From Malachius bipustulatus (taxonomy: Eukaryota; Arthropoda; Insecta; Coleoptera; Melyridae): DNA of 64,000 nt. The position numbers and the translations under genes were made by a program. Of this stretch, positions 32,270 to 43,629 are shown one piece after another. Numbering within the stretch: the stretch's first letter is position 1; each line of letters starts with the position of its first letter. The stretch is from the NCBI GenBank assembly GCA_910589415.1, contig OU342636.1, forward strand, positions 40,997,735-41,061,734, read 5' to 3'. The notes under the pieces are model-generated. The model saw only the letters and a list, made by a program, of their open reading frames with translations, made no database searches and was not told where the DNA came from.

Positions 32270-33055
32270 ATACTATCAAGAACGAAGAAAGGCTTATGGC
32301 AGGAGGGGAGGGTGTCAAACTCATATTCTATCGATTTACGCTAATGGCTCTAAAGCAAAAAGTGCGAGTTTTACTCATAGGAACTAGATCTAGAAATGAC
32401 CTTACCTCTAAGAAATCGGAAATGGAACTGATGGCAATATGTAATCAAAGCGGCTGAAAAAGCACTGTCAGAAAACGTTGAATGAAGATAAACTTGTAGC
32501 AGCTCAACTTGCCAGACGGGGCTAAAAATTGACAATGGGATAAACTTATATCAAAACTCTGATCAAGCTTATGAAAAACATAATATCAAAATATGGCGCA
32601 AACTTAGAGCATGTCCTCAAGAGAGGTCAACAATTACTAGCCCTAAGCAGACAAGGACTAAATACTTCCTGGAGTTATCAAAAAAACCTCAGATTTTTAA
32701 TAGGAATAAGTATACTCTGGCCACTGCTGGTGAAACAAACATCTTCACACTATCAATGAACCACAAGATCCGTAGTGCAAAGGATGTAAAGAAGAAGATG
32801 CAACTGCAGAACATGTTATTTGCCACTGTCCACCTCTTTGTTAACATCGGAAATCCTCAATGTGTGGGGAATGGCGGTTTGTCCACTGAAGAGGAGGTAA
32901 CTATTCTTCAGTGGATAAACCCCAATTCCGTACACATCCTCAAAACACCTGATTGTTGGAATGTATCGAAGAACATGCTGTGGTGGATTTGGGTGCGCTC
33001 TAAGATAGAAAATAGAAAAACATTGAAGGTTAACGGTTGTTTTGAAACTAAATAA
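32270..33055 (+). pseudogene. Second RNase H-type retrotransposon fragment
   Basis: Shifting plus-strand frames show IYANGSKAKSGA-like sequence (start of RNase H, around 32335), LVAAQLARRG near 32490, then LRFLIGI followed by NKHLHTI- and EDATAEHVICHCPPL-like residues when frames are followed from 32690 to 32840. The last is the Cys/His end of I/jockey-type elements. Several indels and stops are present. It resembles the fragment at 22600-23460 in layout and may come from the same family. Confidence 0.6.
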
Positions 33056-34487
33056 TAGTCAAGAACGTGATAATAGTTACCTGTTACCTGTTAGAAAAAA
33101 AACAATTGTTGCGGGATCTATAAAATCAAAATTGAAACGAAAGTATTTGAAATTAAGTTCAAATTATAGTGAGAGTTCAACCGTTCATTTCCATTTCAAT
33201 GGGAGTCTTGTTTGGCGTCACTGGAACGTTTTGACCAACTAACCGATGTTTTTATTCTAGCGTCGCCATAGACAATATAATTCTAGTTGGCCTTCTAACG
33301 GTCCTGACCTTCCATACCCGCTCTAATGTTGGGAATAGATCAGCGTTAAACACCAACGCTGGAGCGTTGACCGCTGCCGTCTATGACATTGTCTAGGACT
33401 CCGACATTGGTTCAATGGGCTACGAGGTTTTTGCGGTACTTAAATTATTGTTCATTCGCTTTTGCTTGAATATAATGTGCATAGGTATTATGACGTGAAT
33501 TAACTACTTCGAAAAAACGATTTTTTTGGTATGTAATTATGCGTGTGCATGTGAGGGTGAGCTATGATGCATTGATTGAATTGAAATTTAATATTCGGGA
33601 TAAGGCTATCTACCTCCTGAAGTTTCTCATACATCCACCTCTCCCGATTTGCTTATATAAGAATTTACTAATTCACGAAAATCGATAAAAGCTCACTCCA
33701 TTAGATAAAACGTGACGTGAATGAGATTCCGATTATGGGGAACTAATCCGTTTAGTATATTTGTAATAAGAACATGAAAAAATATGGATATATATTGCAT
33801 TGCAAGGGGAAGTTAGAATTTCGATTTGTTGCCTCCAGATATCTTTATTAAGATCGACCCAACGTTCTTGATGCCGGAAAATACTACCTGGCACAAATAT
33901 CCAACAGTTTCGGGAGCAACAGCCTTGAAAATAAAACTGGCAGATTTTGTATCTCATATTATTTATGTTTGCCTAAGCAAGCCATTTCAGCTGCAGCTCT
34001 AACTTCAATGTAGATTTTCGGAAGGGAGCTTTCAGCGAATGTGTCTATGCGAGCTACATCCCAAACTCTTCGTTGTCTTTGTCCCATCGCTCCAAAGTTA
34101 CGCCATCGGGACGTTTGCCATCGTCATGCGGAAGTTTAGAAGGTTCCAATGTAGCATGTATATGACGTGTCGTTGTATAATGCACGTTGTATAATTAGAT
34201 TTAGATCGTTATGTTAGGAAAACTTGCCTTTACTGCTCCTAGAGGAAAACCGTGTATTCCCTTTTCGTCTTACAGTAGAAACCGAAGTCACAATTATTAT
34301 TGTGAAGTTTATAAATATGGCAACCATGTCTTAATGTCATATTTTCATGCAAAGTTTGATTCTATTTGGTTTCGACATTTGTAGAAGGCAGGGCCTGCAG
34401 CCATGTTATAATTACATGCAATGAAACTCAAGAAATCGTTTCAGAAGTCCACTATTCCGCAATAAAACTGAACATTTTTGTTTATAT
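33056..34487. other. Intergenic DNA, nothing recognised
   Basis: Short ORFs here have no motif. The last four bases (34484-34487, ATAT) are the target duplication of LTR copy B. Confidence 0.4.
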
Positions 34488-36315
34488 TGTAACAACGAGG
34501 ACCCGAGCCTCATGGTCTTTCGCGAAAAGCCACCGTGTGATTGTCTAGTTTTCCGTGTTTCTCCTAATAGGACCGTTGTGTTTTCCTCGTTGTGTTTACC
34601 GTAGTTTTTACCGTAGTCACCCCTGCTCTTTGATTGAGGTATGTCAGGATTACTATGGACGAAACGGATGCGCAAAGAACCTACTGGGATTTTTCTTTTC
34701 TCGGAAAAGCGGGGAATTTAACTGAAACTTGTTGTTAACGGTGGGGTTCCTGTCGGATGTCTAAAAGCGAGTGATGAGCGAGAGAATTCGTTTGCAAGGG
34801 CGTAAAATGGTGAATGGCGAGATGCGCTGTGATTTTGCATAGAGAGTACAAAAAAATGGAAAGCGAAGAGGGATCCCTTTCATCCATGTTTCAAACTCTA
34901 ATCCATTTCGGATTCCACTCTTTTGCACACCTGTGCTTTCTTTTTGTTTTTGTTTCGTTTACAGACTACCCGGTATATGCGGGAATGTCTTATTATTTCG
35001 TTTTGCTTTTGTTTCGGTTACAGACTATCCGGTATATGCGGAAATGTCTGTGTGATTCACCTATTCAACGATTTTCCTTGCCTAATTTCCTTTTTCTAGA
35101 TTCTTTGATCTCGTTTTGAAGAGATTTCTTCCCTAACTATTTTCTCAATGGATTTTCCCTAATTTGTGAAGGAAATTCCTTCAGATTAGGCGCTTTGCCA
35201 TTTACTAGTGAATTGGTTCGACGAGTACTTGCCAACTGCGAATATTGAGTTCGAGATGCGAATGAAGTATGTTTCACTGGGATTTCCCGGGATAGGTAAA
35301 GGAAACTCGGCCGGAGTCCGCTATGATGCCATCTCTGGTCGAATTTTATTAGAATTGTGATTAGGAATTGTCGTGAAACGATTGTTTTGCTTTTTTCGGG
35401 TTTTCGACTGGAGTTTTTCCAAGGTAGATAAAGGAAATTCGACCGGAGTCCGCTAAAGCCATCTCTGGTCGAATTTTCAGGTTTAGATCAGGAGGTATCC
35501 CGGAGTCCGCCAAAGCCATCTCTGGGTACCATATAAAGGGTTAGGAAGTCAGATATGACCTGCTCGAAAGCTGATCTCTATCTGTTTTTAGCGGCGGCAA
35601 GACGTCTGCTTTTTATAGAAGCGATGGTCCACTTTCTAAACACCACGCAACAATGCACCCCATTGTCACTGCCCTCATGCCGTGATTTATTCCTGAATCG
35701 TATTTTCCTAATTACGGGACTTAGCGATTTGACCTCGCGGCTACCTTACTGAATTGTCCCAAACCCGAACTACCTAAATTTTCCTTCAAATCGGTCAACG
35801 CGTTTAGGTACTTCTATTGTACCTAGTTATTATAATTACACCGGCTCAACTTTCACTTCGCGTTTTCCCCTACTGGCTTTTCCAGGACCGCAGCGAATTT
35901 TCGGCTATTGCAGTTTATTAATTCGCCCTATCGATTGGTGCAATTTTAATTATCGTAGATGGTATAACTAACGAGTTACCATTGTCTCTGCATGAATTTA
36001 TTATGTGAAATCATGATTTCACCAAAATCTTCCATCCGGCGGTATCTAGGTCAGCTCAACCTTTCAATCGGCGCGGGGTGTATTCATAGAGGCATCTGGC
36101 AATATTTATCTACCCTTGCGGTGGCCGTCTCTTCGATGTTGATAAAAGTGCTGGGACTCCACTGGCTAGAGCGCTTCTATTTTATGAATATTTAATGTGC
36201 TGGCAGAGATCGTTTCTATTGATGTAACGGCGCGTTGCTTTTTCGATTTGGGCTCATTTAATGAGGGCGACAGAAATATTTTCCTTTTCCTCCTACCTAG
36301 GTGCGATCCATTTCA
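34488..36315 (-). mobile_element. LTR family copy B, minus strand, 1.83 kb, ATAT target duplication
   Basis: On the plus strand the copy runs from TGTAAC (34488) to CCATTTCA (36315). It is therefore inverted relative to copies A, C and D, and complete at both ends. The flanks are ATAT on both sides (34484-34487 and 36316-36319), a 4-bp duplication expected of Ty3/gypsy-like integration. The TATA box is the complement of 35611-35617. The downstream part has three near-copies of 'ccggagtccgctaaagccatctctgg'-type sequence at about 35309, 35434 and 35498, and a duplicated 'cagactacccggtatatgcgg' block at 34964 and 35022. No internal coding region or second LTR is present, so it is a solo LTR. Confidence 0.8.
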
Positions 36316-37639
36316 ATATTTCCTATGTTATCCCAATTTACTTCTATATGGGGATCTGGAGTGATCTCTTCATGTTTCTGCTGCCAAAGAAGTACGGATT
36401 CGATCAAAAATGCACAGTAACCGTTTTGAAGAGCATATAAGAAGATATCACACCCATGAGCCATGAGCAGAGGCACGAAAGGCAGGAAATGACACATTCG
36501 ATATTTTGTGATTCCCTGCGACATTATCTGATTGGAAGAGTAATTCAGTCAGAAAAAGGAATAAAAACGATATCTTCGGAATTATGATGAAAAGAATTGT
36601 CTAAATCCCTCAGGATATCTGAATTCATAAAAAAGGGAGTATAGTCCACACAGAAAACAAAAGTTAATTTAACTTTTTTGGAAAAATGTAGAAAAAACTG
36701 AATAAAATTTTTGGAAACTTTTATTCTGGTATTTTGTAGAAAAAAATCGATGGTTTTCACCGAATGTCGTAAAAAATAATACTAAACTTGATAATAAAAA
36801 CATTCATACAATAGGATCTAGTCTGCTTTGAAATGTTTGGAACGTCAAGTATGAATAGGTAAACCTAGAAAAACAAGAAAAATTGTGCAATACTTTGCTC
36901 ATTAGTTTCGTTTTTCTAACTTTAATTAATGTTTTCTGAGATCCTCATAAAATAAAAAACTCACCCTCTATGTGTACAGTTATACAGTGACAACCAAAAA
37001 GTCATATGGTTTTTTTTAGTATTTTTGTAAATTTTAGTATTTAGTAAATTTAATGGTAATTATTGAGGGTGATTGAATAACTAAGACTTTAGATTTTTAT
37101 GTATCCCCTCTACTATGCATGCTTGCTCTTGGTATGGAATCTCATTAATGAAGCATCCTCACCGAGTCCGTTTCCTTGGGAAACTTGAGGATTTTGAGAG
37201 GAGCAAGGTCGGGTAGATCCCATGTTTCCAGCTTTTGTTGACTCAGAGCGTTTCTTCTTTTGAGTTCTAACGCGTCTTAGTTTAGCCAGGTGATGAGGAG
37301 TCTCCTTTCCCTTCTTTCAAAATCTGCATACGCCGTTTTCTTCTATACCCTAACTTCCTCCAATGGATCTCTCTCAGTTTTTCTTCTTTCTTTTGGAGTT
37401 CTGATTTGATGAATGAGTCTTCAAAGCCACGGTCATGTAAATAACGTTGATGCTTCTTTTCTTGCTAATGAGTGGACACGTTCCTTTCCCTCAATTCCAG
37501 TATGACATGTTATCTATTTGAGGTATATTTTATTTTTCTTACCTAATTCGATGAGTTTTGTACTTTGTCAATAATTTAGTTTTTGTTTTCGTAGTTTCTG
37601 TCGAAGTTTATTTGAACAGATATTTCTATTGCGTGTATT
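36316..37639. other. Intergenic DNA with possible retroelement debris
   Basis: No intact gene. A lone end of the 29452-type foldback appears near 36815-36838. The minus strand from 37130 upward may continue the RNase H fragment called at 37640, but stops make this unreliable. Confidence 0.35.
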
Positions 37640-37800
37640 GAAGTATGATTGGAGATGTTTCCGGCTTATAGACTCCTGCCCCGGTTCCCTCAACGGTTTT
37701 CGAGCCGTCGGTTGTAATCGTACCTTCTTTGAGAGTGAAGTTGGAAGTGTTGTTCCATTCCTGTTCCGTATACAGTTTCATGATCAAGTTCGCAACTGAA
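37640..37800 (-). pseudogene. RNase H fragment of a non-LTR retrotransposon
   Basis: The minus strand encodes FTLKEGTITTDGSKTVEGTG, AGVYKPE. TDGSK with a following G-A-G-V-Y is the first catalytic region of retroelement RNase H domains. The rest of the domain is lost in stops. Third fragment of this type in the window. Confidence 0.6.
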
Positions 37801-38051
37801 TTTCTTAGTGGTTCTGCCTTTTGGCAGTGTCAATAGCTTTCTAGCCGCCATTTAAAGATTGATCCTCGATGGCTCACTGTCCACTTCTAATTCCTGCTCT
37901 TGAAATTTTAAAGACAGCTTCTCGGGCTCTCCTCTCTACCACAAAATGTAGTGGTGTCAGATCCATGATTACTTCCAACGCCACAGTTTAGTGGATTCTG
38001 TGAGTCGGAAAAAAACGCGAAAAGTGCTCGGATTTCAGAGTCTAACGAGAC

Positions 38052-38846
38052 TAGCCCTCTCCCCCGTTTTCGAGGATGCTGAATACGATGGTGGTTGTTT
38101 AAACTCTTCTCGAGTTGACCGCACCCCCTAAAACGGCCAAAAACCACCCCTATGAAGGAACTTCTTTCTCTTGGCGGCCAAACTTGTGTCACCGTCCGAT
38201 TTCGAGGTCGCTGAACGCGATTCTGACGTCGAAGTCGGTTCTCGATGCCCGCCAACCCCTCTACGCGGCTAAAAACAACCCCCGGAAGGGGTGAACCTGG
38301 AACTCGCCGCGTGAAATCGACGAAAATCCGTCCCCGCCCGTTTTCGAGGCTGCTGACGTCGAGGTCGGCTCTCGACGCCCGCCAATCCCTCTATATACGC
38401 GCAAAGAACAACCCCCGTAAGGGATGAAACGGGAACTCGCCGCGTGAAATCGACGAAAACGATTCACCGCCCGTTTTCGAGGATGCTGAACGAATGAGAA
38501 CTAAAAAGTTCTCATGTTAATCTCAACCCCCTTCCGGGGGGTTGTTCTTGGCCGCGTAAAGGGGTTGGCGGGCGTCGAGAACCGAAAATGGGCGGGGACG
38601 GATTTTCGTCGATTTCACGCGGCGAGTTCCAGTTTCACCCATTTGGGGGGGATTTCTTGGCCGCGTAGAGGCGTTCAGCGACCTCTAAAACGGGGGGGTA
38701 ACACAAGTTTGGCCGCCAAGAGAAAGAAGTTCCGTGATTTACCCTTCATAGGGGTGGTTTTTGGCCGTTTTAGGGGATGCGGTCAACTCAAGAAGAGTTT
38801 AAACCACCACCATCGTATTCAGCATTCTCGAAAACGGGGAGGGCTA
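38052..38846. mobile_element. GC-rich foldback element, about 800 bp
   Basis: The left arm begins tagccctctcccccgttttc (38052) and the right arm ends in its approximate complement (aaaacggggagggcta, 38846). The pairing continues inward through ggccaaaaaccacccctatg and through the gcgtgaaatcgacgaaaatc region. The centre is a perfect 9-bp hairpin (38494-38515, atgagaact/aaaa/agttctcat). The left arm has a tandem duplication, so the arms differ in length. GC content is strikingly above the flanks. Chance ORFs of 115 and 129 residues cross it but are arm sequence on each strand. The superfamily is unknown. Confidence 0.75.
38225..38484. repeat. 130-bp tandem duplication in the left foldback arm
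   Basis: Unit one starts gacgtcgaagtcggttctcg at 38225 and unit two gacgtcgaggtcggctctcg at 38355. Both end near ccgttttcgagg. The right arm carries a single copy, so the duplication post-dates arm formation. Confidence 0.85.
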
Positions 38847-39779
38847 CTTTTTCTAACCTCGGTGGCCTACATTTCTTTAAAAGTCTCCAATACTCGGTTT
38901 TGAATTACAAAAAATGTCTCTTGCGTTTGAGTTCCAATTTAGCCGGTATAAATTTCTAAAATTTTAGTTTAAAATATGTAACATTATTTCTACAAATTCT
39001 GTAAATTGATTTAAATACTTTGAGTAACAGTTTATCAACTGTCAAAGGATATGTAAGTATATAAAGAAAAGAAGCACAGACTTGCCTCCAAGGATTTTTT
39101 AAATAGCAAAGATCCTCGTTCCAACAAATATAGGTATAAATTGAACACATTGACCAGAATTATCTGCATAGTAAAACTATGCAGATTACAAATCCAAATG
39201 AAGAATTGATTTGAGGTATACCCACAGTTTCTAAGAACTATTTATTGAATCTATTTTGGCGATCTGTTATGGACACTTTAGTATTGAAAGAAAATATTTT
39301 TTATATGAATCGTGCAGTGGAAACAAATAGTTTCGGTCTAATTCCCAACCCAACCCGGAAAATATAATTTCCCGAGCGAAATGAAACATAAATAAGACCG
39401 CGGATTATTAAATTTCTTGATGTTTGTTTCATTTTATTTCCGTAAATTTCTCCGACTCTGACCAAACACAAATGCTGTAGAGTGTGATTTCACCTCCCTC
39501 TGTGAAAATTTATAAGAATTTTCTCTTGGCAGTGAAGTAAAATTGCTGGAGGTATTATCACCGATGTTAATTATTGAAGTATAAACAGTAAGCTAGAAAT
39601 CTTCAGGGTCGTATAATATAATTATTGTGTCTAGCAAGAACAAGAAAAAAAAATTAATTCACGTTTCACGTTAAAACAATAATAGCATTATGTCAATAAT
39701 AACTGCCGAGACAATGCTTAAATTATGCGCCTTCATAAAAGTGAAATTTCATTCAAACATTATAGATAGGTAACTAAAA
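38847..39779. other. AT-rich intergenic DNA
   Basis: No gene or clear repeat is seen. Confidence 0.4.
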
Positions 39780-39829
39780 TACAAGGTGTTTCAAAATTAA
39801 CGCCAGTGCTACTTGAGATAGAGACTTGA

Positions 39830-40063
39830 GAGTGAAAAATTTTCCGTTTCTCCTTGTTGCCCACATTTGTTGTCACAGAATTTATGTGACAATTTTAAGG
39901 CAAATCAACTTCAACTCCTACTACAAGGCAAAGATTCGCACGAGCAATCATAGAAGCACGAACTTTTTGGATCGCGGTAACCTAGAGAAGCACCAAAAAA
40001 ATAATCCAGAGGATTTAGACCTGGCGATCTGGGAGGCAATTCAATGAAAAAATTCCTCACTGG
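39830..40063 (-). pseudogene. Mariner-type transposase, C-terminal part, third catalytic Asp mutated
   Basis: The minus strand reads FFIELPPRSPGLNPLDYFFW and onward to a stop. In mariner-type transposases this motif is normally P.RSPDLNP.D, with the Asp before LNP being the third catalytic residue. Here that Asp is Gly. The part that would connect to QHDCAPAH lies beyond the LTR, and I estimate about 20 residues are missing at the break. Confidence 0.75.
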
Positions 40064-41084
40064 TGAAATGGATCGCACCTAGGTAGGATGATGAGGGAAT
40101 TATTTTCATCGCCCTCGTTAAATCAGCCCAAACCAAAATAGCAAACAGTGCAAGAATAGGTACGTAATTACCTAAAGGTAAAATTGTTAGGAAATTAAAT
40201 CGCAACTACGCGCCCTAAAATTCAATGAAATATTGAAGTCAACAAATTAGATATTCATAAGGAGAAATCGCTCTAGCTAGTAACATTCCAGCACATTTAA
40301 ACATCGAGAAGAGCGGACCAGATGGTGGTGGATGTATTATGAGACACCCTCGCACCGATTGAAAGGATGAGCTGACCTAAACACAGACGGTGAAGGAAAG
40401 TTACGCGCCACAAGACAAACAATAACCCCTTGCAAAGACAATAGTAGGTCGCTAGGTATTCCACCCACGATAATGAAAATTACACCAATCGATAAAGCGA
40501 AAAAATAAATGAAGATAGCCGGAAATACATCGCGATTCCCAAACAGCAAGTAGGTGAAAACACGAAATGAAAGTTAAAGCCGGTGTAATTAAAGTAGCTA
40601 GGTACAATGAAAAGACGACAACGCGTCGGCCGATTTGAAGGAAAATTTAGGTAGTTGAAGTTCAGGACAATTCAGTAAGGTAGCCGCGAGGTCAACTCGC
40701 TAAGTCTCGTGATTAGGGAGATATGATAAGAAATAGACACAAGAAATCAACGGTACATTGTTGCTTGTCGTGTGTAGAAAGCGGGCCACCGCTTCTATAA
40801 AAGCAGACATCTGACAGGAAGTCCACAGTTAACAACAAGTCTATTTTCCCCGCTTTTCCGAAAGAAATCCCATTCAACCGAGATCCAATGAGTCATAGTA
40901 GGTTCTTTTGCGCATCCGTTTTGGCCATAGTAATCCTGGCATACCTCAATCAACGAGCAGGGGTGACAACGGTAAACATAACGAAAGAAATCACAGCGGT
41001 CCTATTAGGGGAAACCCAGAGATAAAGAGACGATAACAGTGGCTTTTCGCGAAAGACGACGGGGCCCGGGTCCTCTCCGTTACA
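40064..41084 (+). mobile_element. LTR family copy C, plus strand, 1.02 kb
   Basis: The copy starts TGAAATGGATCGCACCTAGG (40064) and ends CTCTCCGTTACA (41084). A TATA box (tataaaag) is at 40796-40803. Compared with copies A and B, most of the sequence after the TATA box is deleted. Flanks do not form a target duplication (CTGG left, CTAC right), and the interrupted transposase has lost some codons, so the insertion or a later deletion removed target DNA. Confidence 0.75.
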
Positions 41085-41700
41085 CTACTATTCCATAATG
41101 TGCCGGTGCACAGTCATGCTGGAACCAACAGTCTATTCGATGTTGGAATTTTATCAAGCAATAATAGTAGTGGTATATTCTCATGCAAAAATTGTACCTA
41201 CAGGGCTTTAATTAAGCCGGCTAGGCTGAATGTGTGGATCAAAAACATCATTAGTCAATAACTAAGCCCGAATGTTGATTGACCATCCTCTTTGATGAGA
41301 TCTTTGGCTTTTGTATGAGGCGTTTTCATCTCTCCGTTCATGCAGGTTATGAATGGAACGTATTTATGAGACCTGTTTCAGTAAATGTGGATTCATCACT
41401 CCATAGAATCGTTCCAATTAAATTGGGATAATAATTTCCCCTATCTAAAAACCATCGAAAAATATTGAATATCCCCGTCATGGAAAACTTTTTGGAGCCT
41501 AAATGGATGCCAACCGCTCCTTCTCCATAATCTTTGAATTGGGTCTTTTTGGGCATGCGTTTGAAAGGATTTAATCCCAAGGCTTGCACTTGTTTCCGCT
41601 TTTATAAAAAATGTCTTCTTGATCGAGGTCACACAACTGGTCACACAGCTGGGGGCACACAATTGGGAAACTTTTCCTCATATCCTTTAGACGCAGCATT
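41085..41700 (-). pseudogene. Mariner-type transposase, N-terminal and central part
   Basis: Broken minus-strand frames show GWHPFRLQKVFHDGDIQ, FRWFLDRGNYYPNLIGTILW, SDESTFTETGLIN (first catalytic Asp in WSDE), RGWSINIRA, then CWFQHDCAPAHYGIV next to the LTR boundary (second catalytic Asp in QHD). The order HP..LQ..., LW.DE..F, RWS.N.WA, WFQHDGAPAH is that of Tc1/mariner (IS630-related) transposases. Frameshifts and stops make it non-functional. The expected N-terminal helix-turn-helix region (upstream of 41700) is too decayed to delimit. Confidence 0.78.
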
Positions 41701-42638
41701 GGCATTGGCATTCAGAGTATTGCTTTCGTTCCATTTTGAACACACAAAACCGAAATCTCATCAAAATTGTCAAATGGGACAGTAATGTATGAGAAACGGT
41801 AATGAACGATTTAGATTTGTAATAGCTACGAGTATACATATATGTATCTAGTGAGCTAAATTGAATTTTGGCGCTTGAGAATGAGAGCTTTCATATCGAA
41901 GAGAGAGCCGAGACAAAAACTCATTCGAAAGCACGATAATTTCGCGCTCGAGATGCATACAACACTTTTTAGACAGCTTATTGAAATAGGCGAAAAAATC
42001 GAAATAAAAATCATAAAAATTTTTATTTTAGTTACAAGTTAATTGTTGCTTTCCTGCTAAGAAAACAAATACAAGCTTTCTGTACAGTTCACGAAATATT
42101 TGTTGTTTTTGGTCGCGAAATACTTCGTGCACGCTGCTGTAGATTTAAATTAATTTTTTTCGCGACATTTTTCATTCGCATATTGGTAAAAAAATGTCAA
42201 AATTATATATTATTATTACTTATACCTAAAACAACTTTTGAACATATTCTGTGATAACAAATTCGGATAACATCTTTTTTTTTTCAAATATCTTAAGTAA
42301 GATTTGTTTCTCCATGAATCGAGTCTAAAGAGCATGGATGTCAATTTTTAAACACCCTGTATATGGAATAAGAATTTATCATTGACTGTAACAGTAGGTA
42401 ACAACTAATTACGAAGCTATAGATAATCGATTTTCAATCTGAAAGAAACCCTCTCTCAACAGTAATTTCGTAATAACTATACAAGTGCAAAGAAATGCAA
42501 TGGAGAATGTACATAGCATTTTTATTACATAAGTAATAAACTACATAATTATAATGTAAGTGCTACACTTACTATTTAAACTCCAAATATTATAGACGGA
42601 TAAATGCAAATAAAGTACCGAATAAAACTAAGAAATCG

Positions 42639-43032
42639 TCATGGTTGTGGTTTGTGGTTCTCATCCAAAATTTTCTGTCTAGCCAATGTCGCTGCATAGA
42701 TCGAATCTTGGCCGGGATGATATGGCTTGGCAGGAGACGCGAAACCATTCAGAGTACAATGACCTGCCAAAATGCACGCGGGGTACCAGGGGGCCGTAGC
42801 CAGATTGCTAGATGTCCTAACAGAGTGAGGAAGAATGCGCCATGGCAGCGACGATGTAGGATATTCGGATATTCTACAGGTGTTGTTTGCAACGGGCAGG
42901 TGTGGGGTGCATAGCCACTCCGCGGTTAGGGAGAAAGTAGGTTGTTGCACAATCATTAACGCTGCTAATTTCGACTGAATTGTTTCTAAAGCATTGTTCA
43001 CGGTTGCATTTTTACTTGCAAGCTCTGAATCT
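42639..43032 (-). CDS. Possible last coding exon of an unrecognised gene
   Basis: On the minus strand an acceptor (ttattgttgttcttag) precedes an open frame from 43032 to a stop at 42639 (about 130 residues). It contains DSELASKNATVNNALETIQS, KLAALMIVQQ and GQDSIYAATLARQKILDENH. GC content is higher than the flanks. An AATAAA lies about 115 bp after the stop (complement of about 42521-42526). I recognise no domain. It could be a host exon or a fragment of an unknown repeat. Confidence 0.35.
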
Positions 43033-43629
43033 CTAAGAACAACAATAATTAACAATGAAACTTTACTTTAGGAACATGAAACAAATCAATGTCTGTGAGA
43101 AATGTCATTCTAATGATGTTCATTTTAATGAAAATTTTTTTATCGAATTCTGACAAATGTTGCGAATTTGGTTTTCCTATCTGAAGTTAAATTTCATACG
43201 AAAACATGAGCAGATTAAAAAAAATATCATTTAAATAAGGCTTCAAAAAATGTAAAAAAAATAAAAAAAAAATGCTCGGACCCTTTGATTGGTATTTTAA
43301 GTCGGGCTTTTTTAATAAAGTAAATATTTATAAGTACAGTATGTTTCTCGAGAAAATTTGACGTTAACCATGATTTTTAAAAATGAGAACCCAAGTTTTA
43401 CTTATTTATTTATTTACTGACATTCAAGAAAAAAAAATACTGATCGACAAGTGCTCTTAGTGAAGATGTCACGCCAAATGTACTATATAAGCTGTTCAAG
43501 AAAACCCCACTAGATTCACCTGGCAGCTAGCTACCGAACACGAAATTTGACAATCTTGAGTACCTAGAATCCTGAAAGGGAACAAATTTCATCCTTTAGA
43601 ACAAGCAAAGGGTTTTTTCTTAACAAAAA

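Larger units (their letters stand above)
39780..42363 (-). mobile_element. Dead mariner-type element split by an LTR
   Basis: The left end TACAAGGTGTTTCAAAATTA (39780) and the reverse complement of the right end (aatttttaaacaccctgtata, to 42363) match as terminal inverted repeats of about 25 bp. TA at both edges fits Tc1/mariner insertion. Inside, on the minus strand, is a broken transposase whose two parts (41700-41085 and 40063-39830) are separated by LTR copy C. Without the LTR the element is about 1.56 kb, the usual size for mariner-type transposons. Its ends resemble those of the foldbacks at 47913 and 53663. Confidence 0.72.

Noticed and set aside
38225..38484. Repeated units that could suggest a CRISPR or satellite array
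   Set aside because: There are only two direct units of 130 bp with no spacers, inside a foldback arm of a eukaryotic genome.
37908..38903. ORFs of 115, 68 and 129 residues in the GC-rich block
   Set aside because: They are on both strands of the foldback arms and are open only because GC-rich DNA has few stops; no protein motif.
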